Shown: piece by piece, positions 1 to 5,673 of the stretch
Numbering within the stretch: the first letter of the stretch is position 1
Layout: every line of letters starts with the position of its first letter
NCBI GenBank assembly: GCA_031277045.1
Contig: JAISLX010000100.1
Coordinates: 1 to 28,309 of the forward strand
Direction: 5' to 3'
Origin: Treponema sp.
GTDB lineage: Bacteria > Spirochaetota > Spirochaetia > Treponematales > Breznakiellaceae
DNA: 28,309 nt
Made by a program: the position numbers and the translations under genes
Notes under the pieces: generated by a model
What the model saw: only the letters and a program-made list of their open reading frames with translations
Told to the model about the DNA's origin: nothing
Database searches by the model: none

Positions 1-151
<151 letters not shown>

Positions 152-201
152 CTTTCTACTCCCTATATGTCATGCTATGCCGCCCCATACGGGACGGTAT
201 T

Positions 202-230
202 AAAACAGCCGTCTCAACGCGGCTCGTTTT
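202..230 (-). terminator. Candidate terminator hairpin
   Basis: The arms AAAAC-AGCCG and CGGCT-(C)-GTTTT pair with one bulged C around an eight-base loop. Read on the minus strand, the right arm ends in GTTTTAAT, a weak T-run, about 40 bases after the stop of the 219-aa gene. A separate 14-bp palindrome, AAACCTGCAGGTTT, lies at 242-255. The short T-run makes termination uncertain. Confidence 0.35.
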
Positions 231-271
231 ACCGGTACCTTAAACCTGCAGGTTTCACCCGCCGTTTTGCT

Positions 272-931
272 TCAGGGTATGATGGCTTGGACTATGTTCC
301 CCCACGGACCCTTTTCGCCCTTCTCGTTCTGCCAGCGTCCCGCGTAGTACACCGGCTTTCCCCGTTCCGTTTCGCTGTAGACGCGGATGGTTTTGTGCCG
401 TTTGAGGATCATCGACTGGTTTAACTCTTCAGGCGCGGCGGGAGCTTCCCCGCCCACCTTCTCGTAAAGAATCGCGCCGTCCATGCCGTAGGGCGTAGCC
501 GTCTCGCCGCTCTCCGCAACCACCCGCTCAATTTCAAGCTGCCGCGCTTCCCTGGGCTTTACCGTAAGCCCCACGGCGAAGTCAGGCGGCGGGATAACCG
601 AGCGTACCGGATCTTTCGGGGGCAGTCCGAAGGCCTCGCGCTTTGCCGCGCTCAGGGCTTCGTTAGGATCGATGTACGCCTTCTTTATATGGCGAATAGC
701 GTGTTCCAGGGTTTTACGCGCCTCGTTCTTGGCGGCAACGTCCAGCCTGCTCTTGCCGGGCTTCTGGCAGGTCTGGTACGCCGTGTCAAAGGCCGTCCGT
801 TTCGCCTTCAGAGCCGTTATCGTATCCGCCGGAATACCCAGGTCCGCGGCCTGATCTTCAGCCGCAGCGGTAAAGGTGTTGGCGAACTCAAGAAACTCGT
901 TGTCCGGTCCTGGTATAAAATCTTTGCTCAT
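272..931 (-). CDS. Unnamed 219-aa protein with C-terminal Ig/Fn3-like motif
   Basis: This is a full-length 219-residue protein with no signal peptide or membrane segment. AAGGAG lies a few bases before the ATG. The N-terminal half, about residues 1-100, is predicted helical and contains a basic KNEARKTLEHAIRHIKKAYI stretch. A proline-rich hinge (PPPDF) follows near residue 115, and the last 100 residues look beta-rich, ending in a GRWQNEKGEKGPWG motif and then IVQAIIP. I recall this architecture and end motif from many unnamed proteins of gut treponemes and Bacteroidetes; this is recall, not a search. The C-terminal half resembles a fibronectin-III or Ig-like fold. No enzymatic motif is visible and the function is unknown. 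It lies downstream of beta-glucuronidase on the same strand, separated by a minisatellite. Confidence 0.8.
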   Translation of the reverse strand: MSKDFIPGPDNEFLEFANTFTAAAEDQAADLGIPADTITALKAKRTAFDTAYQTCQKPGKSRLDVAAKNEARKTLEHAIRHIKKAYIDPNEALSAAKREAFGLPPKDPVRSVIPPPDFAVGLTVKPREARQLEIERVVAESGETATPYGMDGAILYEKVGGEAPAAPEELNQSMILKRHKTIRVYSETERGKPVYYAGRWQNEKGEKGPWGNIVQAIIP

Positions 932-987
932 TCACCTGCTCCTTTTGGGCGGAATTTCGCGCCGCCCTCCCGCTCAATTGTTTCCGT

Positions 988-1155
988 CCAGCCGGATTTT
1001 TCTTCCGGCTAACCGAATGTTTTTCCCGGCTGGCCGGATTCTTTTCCCCTCCAGCCGGATGCTTTTCCCGCTTGGCCGGATTTTTCTTCCGTCTAGCCGG
1101 ATTGTTTTCCCGGTTAACCGGATTTTTCTCCCGGCTATCCGGCTTACTTTCCCGA
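988..1155. repeat. 21-bp minisatellite, eight tandem units
   Basis: Eight imperfect 21-bp units follow one another without gaps, starting at 988, 1009, 1030, 1051, 1072, 1093, 1114 and 1135. The plus-strand pattern is roughly CTRRCCGGATTNTTTTCCCGG, with CCGG-type steps that can pair between units. The last unit overlaps the 3' end of the beta-glucuronidase gene, whose TAA (1146-1144) lies inside it. In one minus-strand frame, different from that of beta-glucuronidase, the units read as heptads of the form IRLxGKx and carry no stop. I see no ribosome binding site for that frame and do not call it a gene. Confidence 0.95.
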
Positions 1156-2976
1156 TTTGTAGTCCGGCGGAAGCCCCTCCCACCGCGTTTTCAGGTAGAA
1201 CGCCGCCGCCTTGGGCTGCCGCTGCCGGGTAAAGACGCCTTTTTTGTTGCCGTCCACCCGGTGTATGCCTTCGCCGGTTTGGAAATCCGCGAAGGCCCAC
1301 ATCTGTTCGCCCTTGATAAAATCAAAGGAGTCAAATACCCGGTGGTTCATTTCCAGCGCTTCGATCTGATACTCCTGGCTCCACTGAACCGAGGGCAGTT
1401 TATGCAATCCCCCGTCGGTATCCGCGCCGTATTCGGTGAACACAAAGGGTTTGTTAAGGTTTTTTGCTTTCCAGCCTTCCAATTCTGAACGCAGCGCTTT
1501 TTCGGCAGTGTCAATTTCATAACCACCCAGTACATACCAGCCGTAGTAACGGTTCAGGCTGATAAAGTCGCAAAGATGATAACATTTGCAGGCTTCGGGC
1601 CGGGCGAACATGATACTGGTGAAGGTACGGGGCCGCTTCTGGGGATCGCAGGCCAGGGCGGTATCAAAGACTTCCTTGAAATAGGAAACCGCCGCTTCGG
1701 AGGTGGATTCCGGCTCATTGGCAAGGCTCCAGGCAATAACGCTGGGGTGGTTCTTGTCCCGCCGTATCATTTCCCGTATGGTGTCCAGGTGGTTTTCCAG
1801 AAGCGCCGGTATTTCCGGTTTTTCAAAGAAGGGTATTTGTACCCCCTTGCCGGCGTCAAGGAAATTGCTGGTGCTGTTAAAAAGGCCCACCGCCGGGGCT
1901 TCGTCAATTATCAGGAAACCTTCCCGGTCGGCCATTTGGTAGATTTCTTCGCAGTAGGGATAGTGGGAGGTGCGGAAAGAATTTGCGCCGCACCACTTCA
2001 TAAGCTCAAAATCCCGTTTCATCACAGCCGGATTAAAACCCCTGCCGGAAATATCACTGTCCTCATGCTTGCCGAAACCTTTCAGGTACACAGGCTCGCC
2101 GTTTAAGAGGATTTCCGTTCCCCGGATTTCCACCGTGCGCAGCCCCGTGTCCTCGTACCATTCGTCCAGAAGTTCGTCTCCCCGGTAAAGCCGTACCCAC
2201 ACCCGGTAGAGGTATGCGTCCCGGACCTTCCAGAGCCGCGCATCGGGGATAGGGAGGCAGCCCTTCGCCCCCCGGCCTTCAGCAACGGTCCGGCCATCCT
2301 CATCCAGTACCGTTACCCGGACTTCCGCATCTCCGCTGGTTTCCACCGCGTATTCCAACTCCGCCGTGTCCCCGGCAAGGCGGGGAACCAGGGACAGACC
2401 GGTAACGGCGGTTTTGGGAAGGGCCAAAAGCTGTACCGGCCGCTGGATACCGGCATAGTTAAAAAAATCGAAGTAGGGTTTTGCGGTTTTTCTGCCGTCC
2501 GGCAAAGTTGTCATGCGCCCCGCGGGCAGGGTGGTTTCGCTGAGTTCGTTGTTTACCAGAACCACGAGCCGGTTTGCCCCGCCGTAATTTGCCGCTTCGG
2601 TAATATCCGCGGCAAAGGGCAGAAAGCCCCCTTCGTGCCGGGTAATCTCTGTCCCGTTTTCGAATACCGTCCCCCGGTGAGTTACGCTGCCGAAGCGGAC
2701 ATACACGGCCCGGTCTTTCCATTCCGGGGGAATAAAAAATTCCTGTTCATACCAAAAATCGCCGGTATATTCCCGGCTTGCCTTATCGGTAAAAAAATCC
2801 TGGAAACTCGCCGGAACGGGCATGGTATCCTGTGTACCGATGCCATCTTTCCAGCCGCCGCTCAGTCCCAGACCTTTAGGGTCCAGCCGGAATTTCCACA
2901 TACCATCCAGGCTCATTGCCTGCCGCATGGCCGTAGAACGGGGATACAATAAGGCGGCGTTATACTGTTGCTGCAT
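1144..2976 (-). CDS. uidA: Beta-glucuronidase (glycoside hydrolase family 2)
   Basis: This cytoplasmic retaining hydrolase frees glucuronate from beta-D-glucuronides. At 610 residues it is close to E. coli GUS (603), to which it aligns end to end by eye. The order is the GH2 sugar-binding domain (about 15-180, with the DFFNYAGIQRPV motif), the Ig-like domain (about 185-280) and the TIM barrel (about 285-600). The acid/base is Glu421 in SLANEPES and the nucleophile is Glu515 in FTEYGADT. The N-x-K pair that recognises the glucuronate carboxylate is Asn577/Lys579 in DGNKKGVF, which supports glucuronidase over galactosidase. There is no signal peptide. GAGGAGG lies five bases before the ATG. The gene is divergent from an AraC regulator that probably controls it, but hicAB and a duplicated promoter segment now separate them. 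No glucuronide transporter is in view. Confidence 0.95.
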   Translation of the reverse strand: MQQQYNAALLYPRSTAMRQAMSLDGMWKFRLDPKGLGLSGGWKDGIGTQDTMPVPASFQDFFTDKASREYTGDFWYEQEFFIPPEWKDRAVYVRFGSVTHRGTVFENGTEITRHEGGFLPFAADITEAANYGGANRLVVLVNNELSETTLPAGRMTTLPDGRKTAKPYFDFFNYAGIQRPVQLLALPKTAVTGLSLVPRLAGDTAELEYAVETSGDAEVRVTVLDEDGRTVAEGRGAKGCLPIPDARLWKVRDAYLYRVWVRLYRGDELLDEWYEDTGLRTVEIRGTEILLNGEPVYLKGFGKHEDSDISGRGFNPAVMKRDFELMKWCGANSFRTSHYPYCEEIYQMADREGFLIIDEAPAVGLFNSTSNFLDAGKGVQIPFFEKPEIPALLENHLDTIREMIRRDKNHPSVIAWSLANEPESTSEAAVSYFKEVFDTALACDPQKRPRTFTSIMFARPEACKCYHLCDFISLNRYYGWYVLGGYEIDTAEKALRSELEGWKAKNLNKPFVFTEYGADTDGGLHKLPSVQWSQEYQIEALEMNHRVFDSFDFIKGEQMWAFADFQTGEGIHRVDGNKKGVFTRQRQPKAAAFYLKTRWEGLPPDYKSGK

Positions 2977-3036
2977 GAAAACCTCCTCGCTAATAAATTT
3001 ATGGTAAGGGGGAATTAAAAAGAACAGTTAGGATTT

Positions 3037-3065
3037 TTTTTGCCAATAGTAGCATTATTTTTGCC
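3037..3065. promoter_or_regulatory. Candidate AraC operator, copy 1
   Basis: TTTTTGCC occurs at 3037-3044 and again at 3058-3065, in the same orientation and 21 bp apart. Direct half-sites spaced by two helical turns are the usual arrangement for AraC-family proteins. This copy lies upstream of the intact uidA gene. Assignment to the neighbouring regulator is inference. Confidence 0.4.
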
Positions 3066-3114
3066 GGGAGTATAAAAAAAGGTTTATTATGCTATGGTAA
3101 ATTGGGGTGCTGTC

Positions 3115-3415
3115 ATGCCGCAGGTTTTGAACATTTTTGAAGATGTGATGAGCCTCCGCGGAGCAAGCTCCGCGGTATCTTAAGCGATGCCTGATTCGGA
3201 ACGGAGGCTCGTTCGAATAGGAAGTTTATTATAACGTCTGGTTTAATACCAAATTTTTGAAAGCGTTGCCTTGTTTGAGCCGGAGCAAGCTCCGGGGTAT
3301 TAAACCAGACTTTGCGAATAAAAGTCTATGGGGTCAGGCTGCGGCGTTATGCCGAAGACCTCTCCGGCCTGGAATCGTTCGATGAAGGGCTGCGCTCCCG
3401 GATTCTTGAAACCCA
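3115..3415 (+). pseudogene. 5' fragment of the AraC-type regulator gene
   Basis: The ATG at 3115 and the next ten codons match the start of the intact regulator gene at 4302. The inserted palindromic block then shifts the message into unrelated codons and a TAA at 3181-3183. Beyond the insertion, 3319-3415 again matches the regulator gene (from VYGVRLRRYAEDLSGLE to about RILETH) and then stops. It encodes at most a short peptide and is a by-product of the duplication. Confidence 0.85.
3147..3318. repeat. 170-bp insertion of two related palindromic elements
   Basis: The block is absent from the second copy of the duplicated region. Element 1 has terminal arms GAGCCTCCG (3150-3158) and CGGAGGCTC (3202-3210) and an inner palindrome CCGCGGAGC-AA-GCTCCGCGG (3156-3175). 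Element 2 has perfect 15-bp terminal arms, GTCTGGTTTAATACC (3236-3250) and GGTATTAAACCAGAC (3296-3310), and an inner palindrome CCGGAGC-AA-GCTCCGG (3280-3295). Both share the core CGGAGCAAGCTCCG followed by GGTAT. No coding sequence is present. This resembles a REP- or MITE-like non-autonomous element family. Confidence 0.85.
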
Positions 3416-3450
3416 AAAAATTATCCCTTAAAAAAACTGAAATTCGAGGC

Positions 3451-3479
3451 TTTCCCAAAACTAACCGGGCTTTGGGAAA
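3451..3479. repeat. Palindrome of the AACTAACCGGG family (copy a)
   Basis: Perfect 9-bp arms, TTTCCCAAA and TTTGGGAAA, flank the 11-base loop ACTAACCGGGC. The loop core ACTAACCGGG recurs in the palindrome at 24127-24157 and, inverted, at about 23685-23695. No T-run follows on either strand, so a terminator is unlikely. Confidence 0.75.
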
Positions 3480-3502
3480 TGCTCATTCTCCTGGAAAAAA
3501 CC

Positions 3503-3531
3503 TTGACATACGTGTAAATTACACGTATAAT
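3503..3531 (+). promoter_or_regulatory. hicAB promoter with embedded palindromic operator
   Basis: TTGACA (3503-3508) and TATAAT (3526-3531) are both consensus and 17 bp apart. The spacer is almost entirely a perfect 21-bp palindrome at 3508-3528: arms ATACGTGTAA and TTACACGTAT around a central A. A repressor bound there would block RNA polymerase. HicB-type antitoxins commonly autorepress in this way, so HicB is the likely ligand. TATAAT ends six bases before the hicA ATG, implying a leaderless transcript. Confidence 0.9.
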
Positions 3532-3537
3532 CATACT

Positions 3538-3720
3538 ATGACGGTTCGGGAAGTTTTGAAACTTTTGCGAAACGACGGCTGGTTTGTGTATGACCAGAGC
3601 AGGTCTCATGTCCAGCTTAAACACCCGGTTAAGAAAGGCCGTGTAACCGTCCCGAACCATAGGGGTGATCTAAAAATAGGAACCCTTCACAGTGTTCTTA
3701 AACAGGCCGGCCTGGAATGA
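3538..3720 (+). CDS. hicA: HicA-family toxin (mRNA interferase)
   Basis: This 60-residue protein has the dsRBD-like HicA fold. It opens MTVREVLKLLRNDGW, followed by the catalytic-histidine region SRSHVQLKHP (His24) and the end motif VTVPNHRGDLKIGTLHSVLKQAGLE. Length and motifs match HicA toxins that cleave mRNA in translation. The usual Gly before Ser-His is Arg22 here, a mild deviation. An upstream in-frame extension exists but belongs to the araC remnant and has no ribosome binding site, and the strong promoter points to the ATG at 3538. That ATG is six bases after the -10 box, so translation is probably leaderless. hicB follows after 12 bases. The pair is bracketed by the duplicated uidA-araC promoter segments. 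Confidence 0.93.
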   Translation: MTVREVLKLLRNDGWFVYDQSRSHVQLKHPVKKGRVTVPNHRGDLKIGTLHSVLKQAGLE

Positions 3721-3732
3721 AAGGAGAGTATC

Positions 3733-4131
3733 ATGCGTAAACTTACGTATCTTGCGATTTTTGAAGCAGGCGAAACGCCCGGTATCAGCGTCTATTTTCC
3801 CGGCGTGCCGGGCTGTGTTTCCTGCGGCGATGATTTTGACCACGCCCTGCGTATGGCAAAAGAGGCCCTGTCCCTGCACCTTTACGGCATGGAGAAAGAC
3901 GGCGAACCATTGCCGGAGCGTACCGGCAAAATCCCCAAAACCGGAGAGGGGGACATGGTTGTTCCCGTAACCGTTTACCCGGATATGGTCAAAGACGAAA
4001 TAAACAACCGCCGGGAAAAAACTACGGTTACTATACCCCATTGGCTCAAAGAAGCCGCCGAGTCGGAGGGGCTTAACTATTCCCGGCTGCTGGAAACCGC
4101 GATTAAAGAGACCTTGGGGATTGCTTCGTAA
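3733..4131 (+). CDS. hicB: HicB-family antitoxin
   Basis: This 132-residue partner of HicA has AAGGAG a few bases before its ATG. The N-terminal part (about 1-70) is the degraded RNase H-like HicB fold: a LTYLAIFEAGE strand, then ISVYFPGVPGCVSCGDDFDHALRMAKEAL. The C-terminal part (about 95-132: TTVTIPHWLKEAAESEGLNYSRLLETAIKETL) is a ribbon-helix-helix DNA-binding domain. The protein should neutralise HicA by direct binding and repress the operon at the palindrome at 3508-3528. The toxin-first order is usual for hicAB. The gene ends just before the second direct-repeat copy begins at 4138. Confidence 0.93.
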   Translation: MRKLTYLAIFEAGETPGISVYFPGVPGCVSCGDDFDHALRMAKEALSLHLYGMEKDGEPLPERTGKIPKTGEGDMVVPVTVYPDMVKDEINNRREKTTVTIPHWLKEAAESEGLNYSRLLETAIKETLGIAS

Positions 4132-4223
4132 AAAATTAAGGCGGCGTTATACTGTTGCCGCATGAAAAACTCCTCACTAATAAATCCATGGTAAGGGGGA
4201 ATTAAAAAGAACAGTTAGGATTT

Positions 4224-4252
4224 TTTTTGCCAATAGTAGCATTATTTTTGCC
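4224..4252. promoter_or_regulatory. Candidate AraC operator, copy 2
   Basis: TTTTTGCC at 4224-4231 and 4245-4252, in direct orientation and 21 bp apart, repeats the arrangement at 3037-3065. The second half-site overlaps the candidate -35 element of the AraC gene (TTGCCG, 4248-4253), which would suit autoregulation. Inference from spacing and position only. Confidence 0.4.
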
Positions 4253-4277
4253 GGGAATATAAAAAAAGGTTTATTAT
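4248..4277 (+). promoter_or_regulatory. Candidate promoter of the AraC-type gene
   Basis: TTGCCG (4248-4253) and TATTAT (4272-4277) are separated by 18 bp. Transcription would start near 4284, downstream of the ATG at 4281 but upstream of the ATG at 4302, which is preceded by GGGGTG at five bases. This favours 4302 as the true start. Confidence 0.5.
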
Positions 4278-4301
4278 GCTATGGTAAATTGGGGTGCTGT
4301 C

Positions 4302-5510
4302 ATGCCGCAGGTTTTGAATATTTTTGAAGATGTTGTAAAAGTCTATGGGGTCAGGCTGCGGCGTTATGCCGAAGACCTCTCCGGCCTGGAATTGTTCGAT
4401 GAAGGGCTGCGCTCCCGGATTCTTGAAACCCATAGCGCCGGTGCGCTGGCGGAATCTTTCCGGCATATTGAAGCCGGGGCAATCTACCTCATCGAAGACG
4501 GCTACCGCTGTCATTACTGCTTTTTCCGTCCCCCCGAATCCTGCGGGGAAAATTCCCGTTACGGTGTTATCGGCCCCTGGCTGGAAAATCCCCCTGATGA
4601 CGCGGGCATTGATAGTATCCTCAGGCAAAATAATATCCCCTATCACCTTCGGGCGGAACTGGCAAATTACCTTAACCGGATTCCGCTGATTGTCATGCCC
4701 CGCAGTTGGAACGCGATGCTCCTGACCCTTGCGGGTTATCTGTACGGCGGACCGGACAGCTTCCGCCTGTATTACGAAGGAATCGATTTGCACAATCTTC
4801 CGGCTGCCTACAGCCCAAAACAGGAAGAAACCCTTTCCATGCAAATTATTGAGGAGCGTTATCAAAACGAAAACGCCCTGCTCAAAGCCATCGGCGAAGG
4901 AGACACCAAACGCGCCTTGCAGCACCTTTCCCGGTTCAGGGGATATACGGGGGAACACCGTACCGAAGACCGGACCCGGGATCTGAGAAACGGTTATATC
5001 ATACTCAATTCCCTGGCCCGTAAAGCCGTAGAAAACAGCTATGTACACCCCGCCCACATCCACGCGGTATCCGATGATTTTGCCCGCCGGATCGAAACCA
5101 TATCCAACCACAGCGAATTCATGCATCTCTCCGAATTAATGGTCCGCCGGTACTGCGGCCTGGTTAAACAATTCTCCCTCCGCGGTTTTTCTCCTCTGAC
5201 ACGAAACGTCATCAACACCATTGACTTTAATTTACGGGAACCCCTGAGCCTGAAATTTCTTGCGGAAAACTTCAATGTCAATCCCAGTAACCTTTCCACC
5301 CAATTCAAGCAGGAAAAAGGCATGACCCTTACCGGCTATATCAATACCAAGCGGATGGAACATGCCGCCTCCCTGTTGCGCGGCTCCGGTACATACATTC
5401 AGGAAGTGGCGGAACAGTGCGGTTTTCTGGATATTAATTATTTTTCACGGCTCTTTAAGCGGCATTACGGACTATCGCCCCGGGAATTCCGTAAAAAAGC
5501 AGTGAAATGA
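4302..5510 (+). CDS. AraC-family transcriptional regulator
   Basis: This is a 402-residue protein if started at the ATG at 4302; a start at 4281 adds seven residues but would lie upstream of the predicted transcription start. The last 100 residues are a classic AraC DNA-binding domain with two helix-turn-helix motifs. The first helix pair is in LSLKFLAENFNVNPSNLSTQFKQE, and the second ends in IQEVAEQCGFLDINYFSRLFKR followed by GLSPREFRKK. The N-terminal 300 residues are a large, mostly helical sensor region that I cannot assign to a named ligand domain. The position beside beta-glucuronidase suggests it responds to a glucuronide or a derived sugar acid. It was once divergent from uidA and is now separated from it by hicAB and the duplicated promoter segment. 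Confidence 0.9.
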   Translation: MPQVLNIFEDVVKVYGVRLRRYAEDLSGLELFDEGLRSRILETHSAGALAESFRHIEAGAIYLIEDGYRCHYCFFRPPESCGENSRYGVIGPWLENPPDDAGIDSILRQNNIPYHLRAELANYLNRIPLIVMPRSWNAMLLTLAGYLYGGPDSFRLYYEGIDLHNLPAAYSPKQEETLSMQIIEERYQNENALLKAIGEGDTKRALQHLSRFRGYTGEHRTEDRTRDLRNGYIILNSLARKAVENSYVHPAHIHAVSDDFARRIETISNHSEFMHLSELMVRRYCGLVKQFSLRGFSPLTRNVINTIDFNLREPLSLKFLAENFNVNPSNLSTQFKQEKGMTLTGYINTKRMEHAASLLRGSGTYIQEVAEQCGFLDINYFSRLFKRHYGLSPREFRKKAVK

Positions 5511-5637
5511 AGTTTCTAAACAACTCTATTGTCTTAATGGAGCGTTTACCAGCGGGACGGCGTCGCAGTGGCGCACACAGCAGCTTGCCGGCATGGGGCC
5601 ATTTTTAGCAGCGCGGGGGACAGCTGCTCTGGTCTCA

Positions 5638-5667
5638 TTACCCAAAGCCGCTTGAAAAGGGTAGAAT
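5638..5667 (+). promoter_or_regulatory. Candidate promoter, leaderless start
   Basis: TTACCC (5638-5643, a poor -35) lies 18 bp before TAGAAT (5662-5667, a good -10), which ends six bases before the GTG at 5674. No Shine-Dalgarno sequence is present. The geometry matches that of hicA and hprK. Confidence 0.45.
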
Positions 5668-5673
5668 GGGCCT

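Larger units (their letters stand above)
2951..3415. repeat. Direct repeat copy 1 of the uidA-araC promoter region, interrupted
   Basis: This segment carries the first codons of uidA, the intergenic region and the 5' end of the AraC gene, and matches 4138-4432 with only about eight substitutions in 295 aligned bases. Up to 3146 the two copies are collinear at an offset of 1187. A block of about 170 bp unique to this copy follows at 3147-3318, after which the match resumes at an offset of 1017 and ends at 3415. The intact uidA gene is attached to this copy and the intact AraC gene to the other. Confidence 0.95.
4138..4432. repeat. Direct repeat copy 2 of the uidA-araC promoter region
   Basis: This is the uninterrupted 295-base copy. 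It starts with a remnant of the uidA 5' end in antisense orientation (start codon and about eight codons), continues through the intergenic region and runs into the intact AraC gene. It matches 2951-3415 apart from the 170-bp insertion and about eight substitutions. Recombination between the copies would delete hicAB and restore a single divergent promoter. Confidence 0.95.

Noticed and set aside
974..1300. Minus-strand 108-codon frame reading through the 21-bp repeats
   Set aside because: It starts inside the uidA gene in another frame, has no ribosome binding site, and its content is only the translated minisatellite.
3235..3310. Insertion-sequence end
   Set aside because: The 15-bp inverted repeats are perfect, but there is no transposase, and the whole block is only about 170 bp, which fits a small palindromic element better.
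5511..5673. Small RNA or terminator after the AraC gene
   Set aside because: There is a 6-bp AGCAGC/GCTGCT inverted repeat at 5607-5628, but it has no T-run and no other signal.
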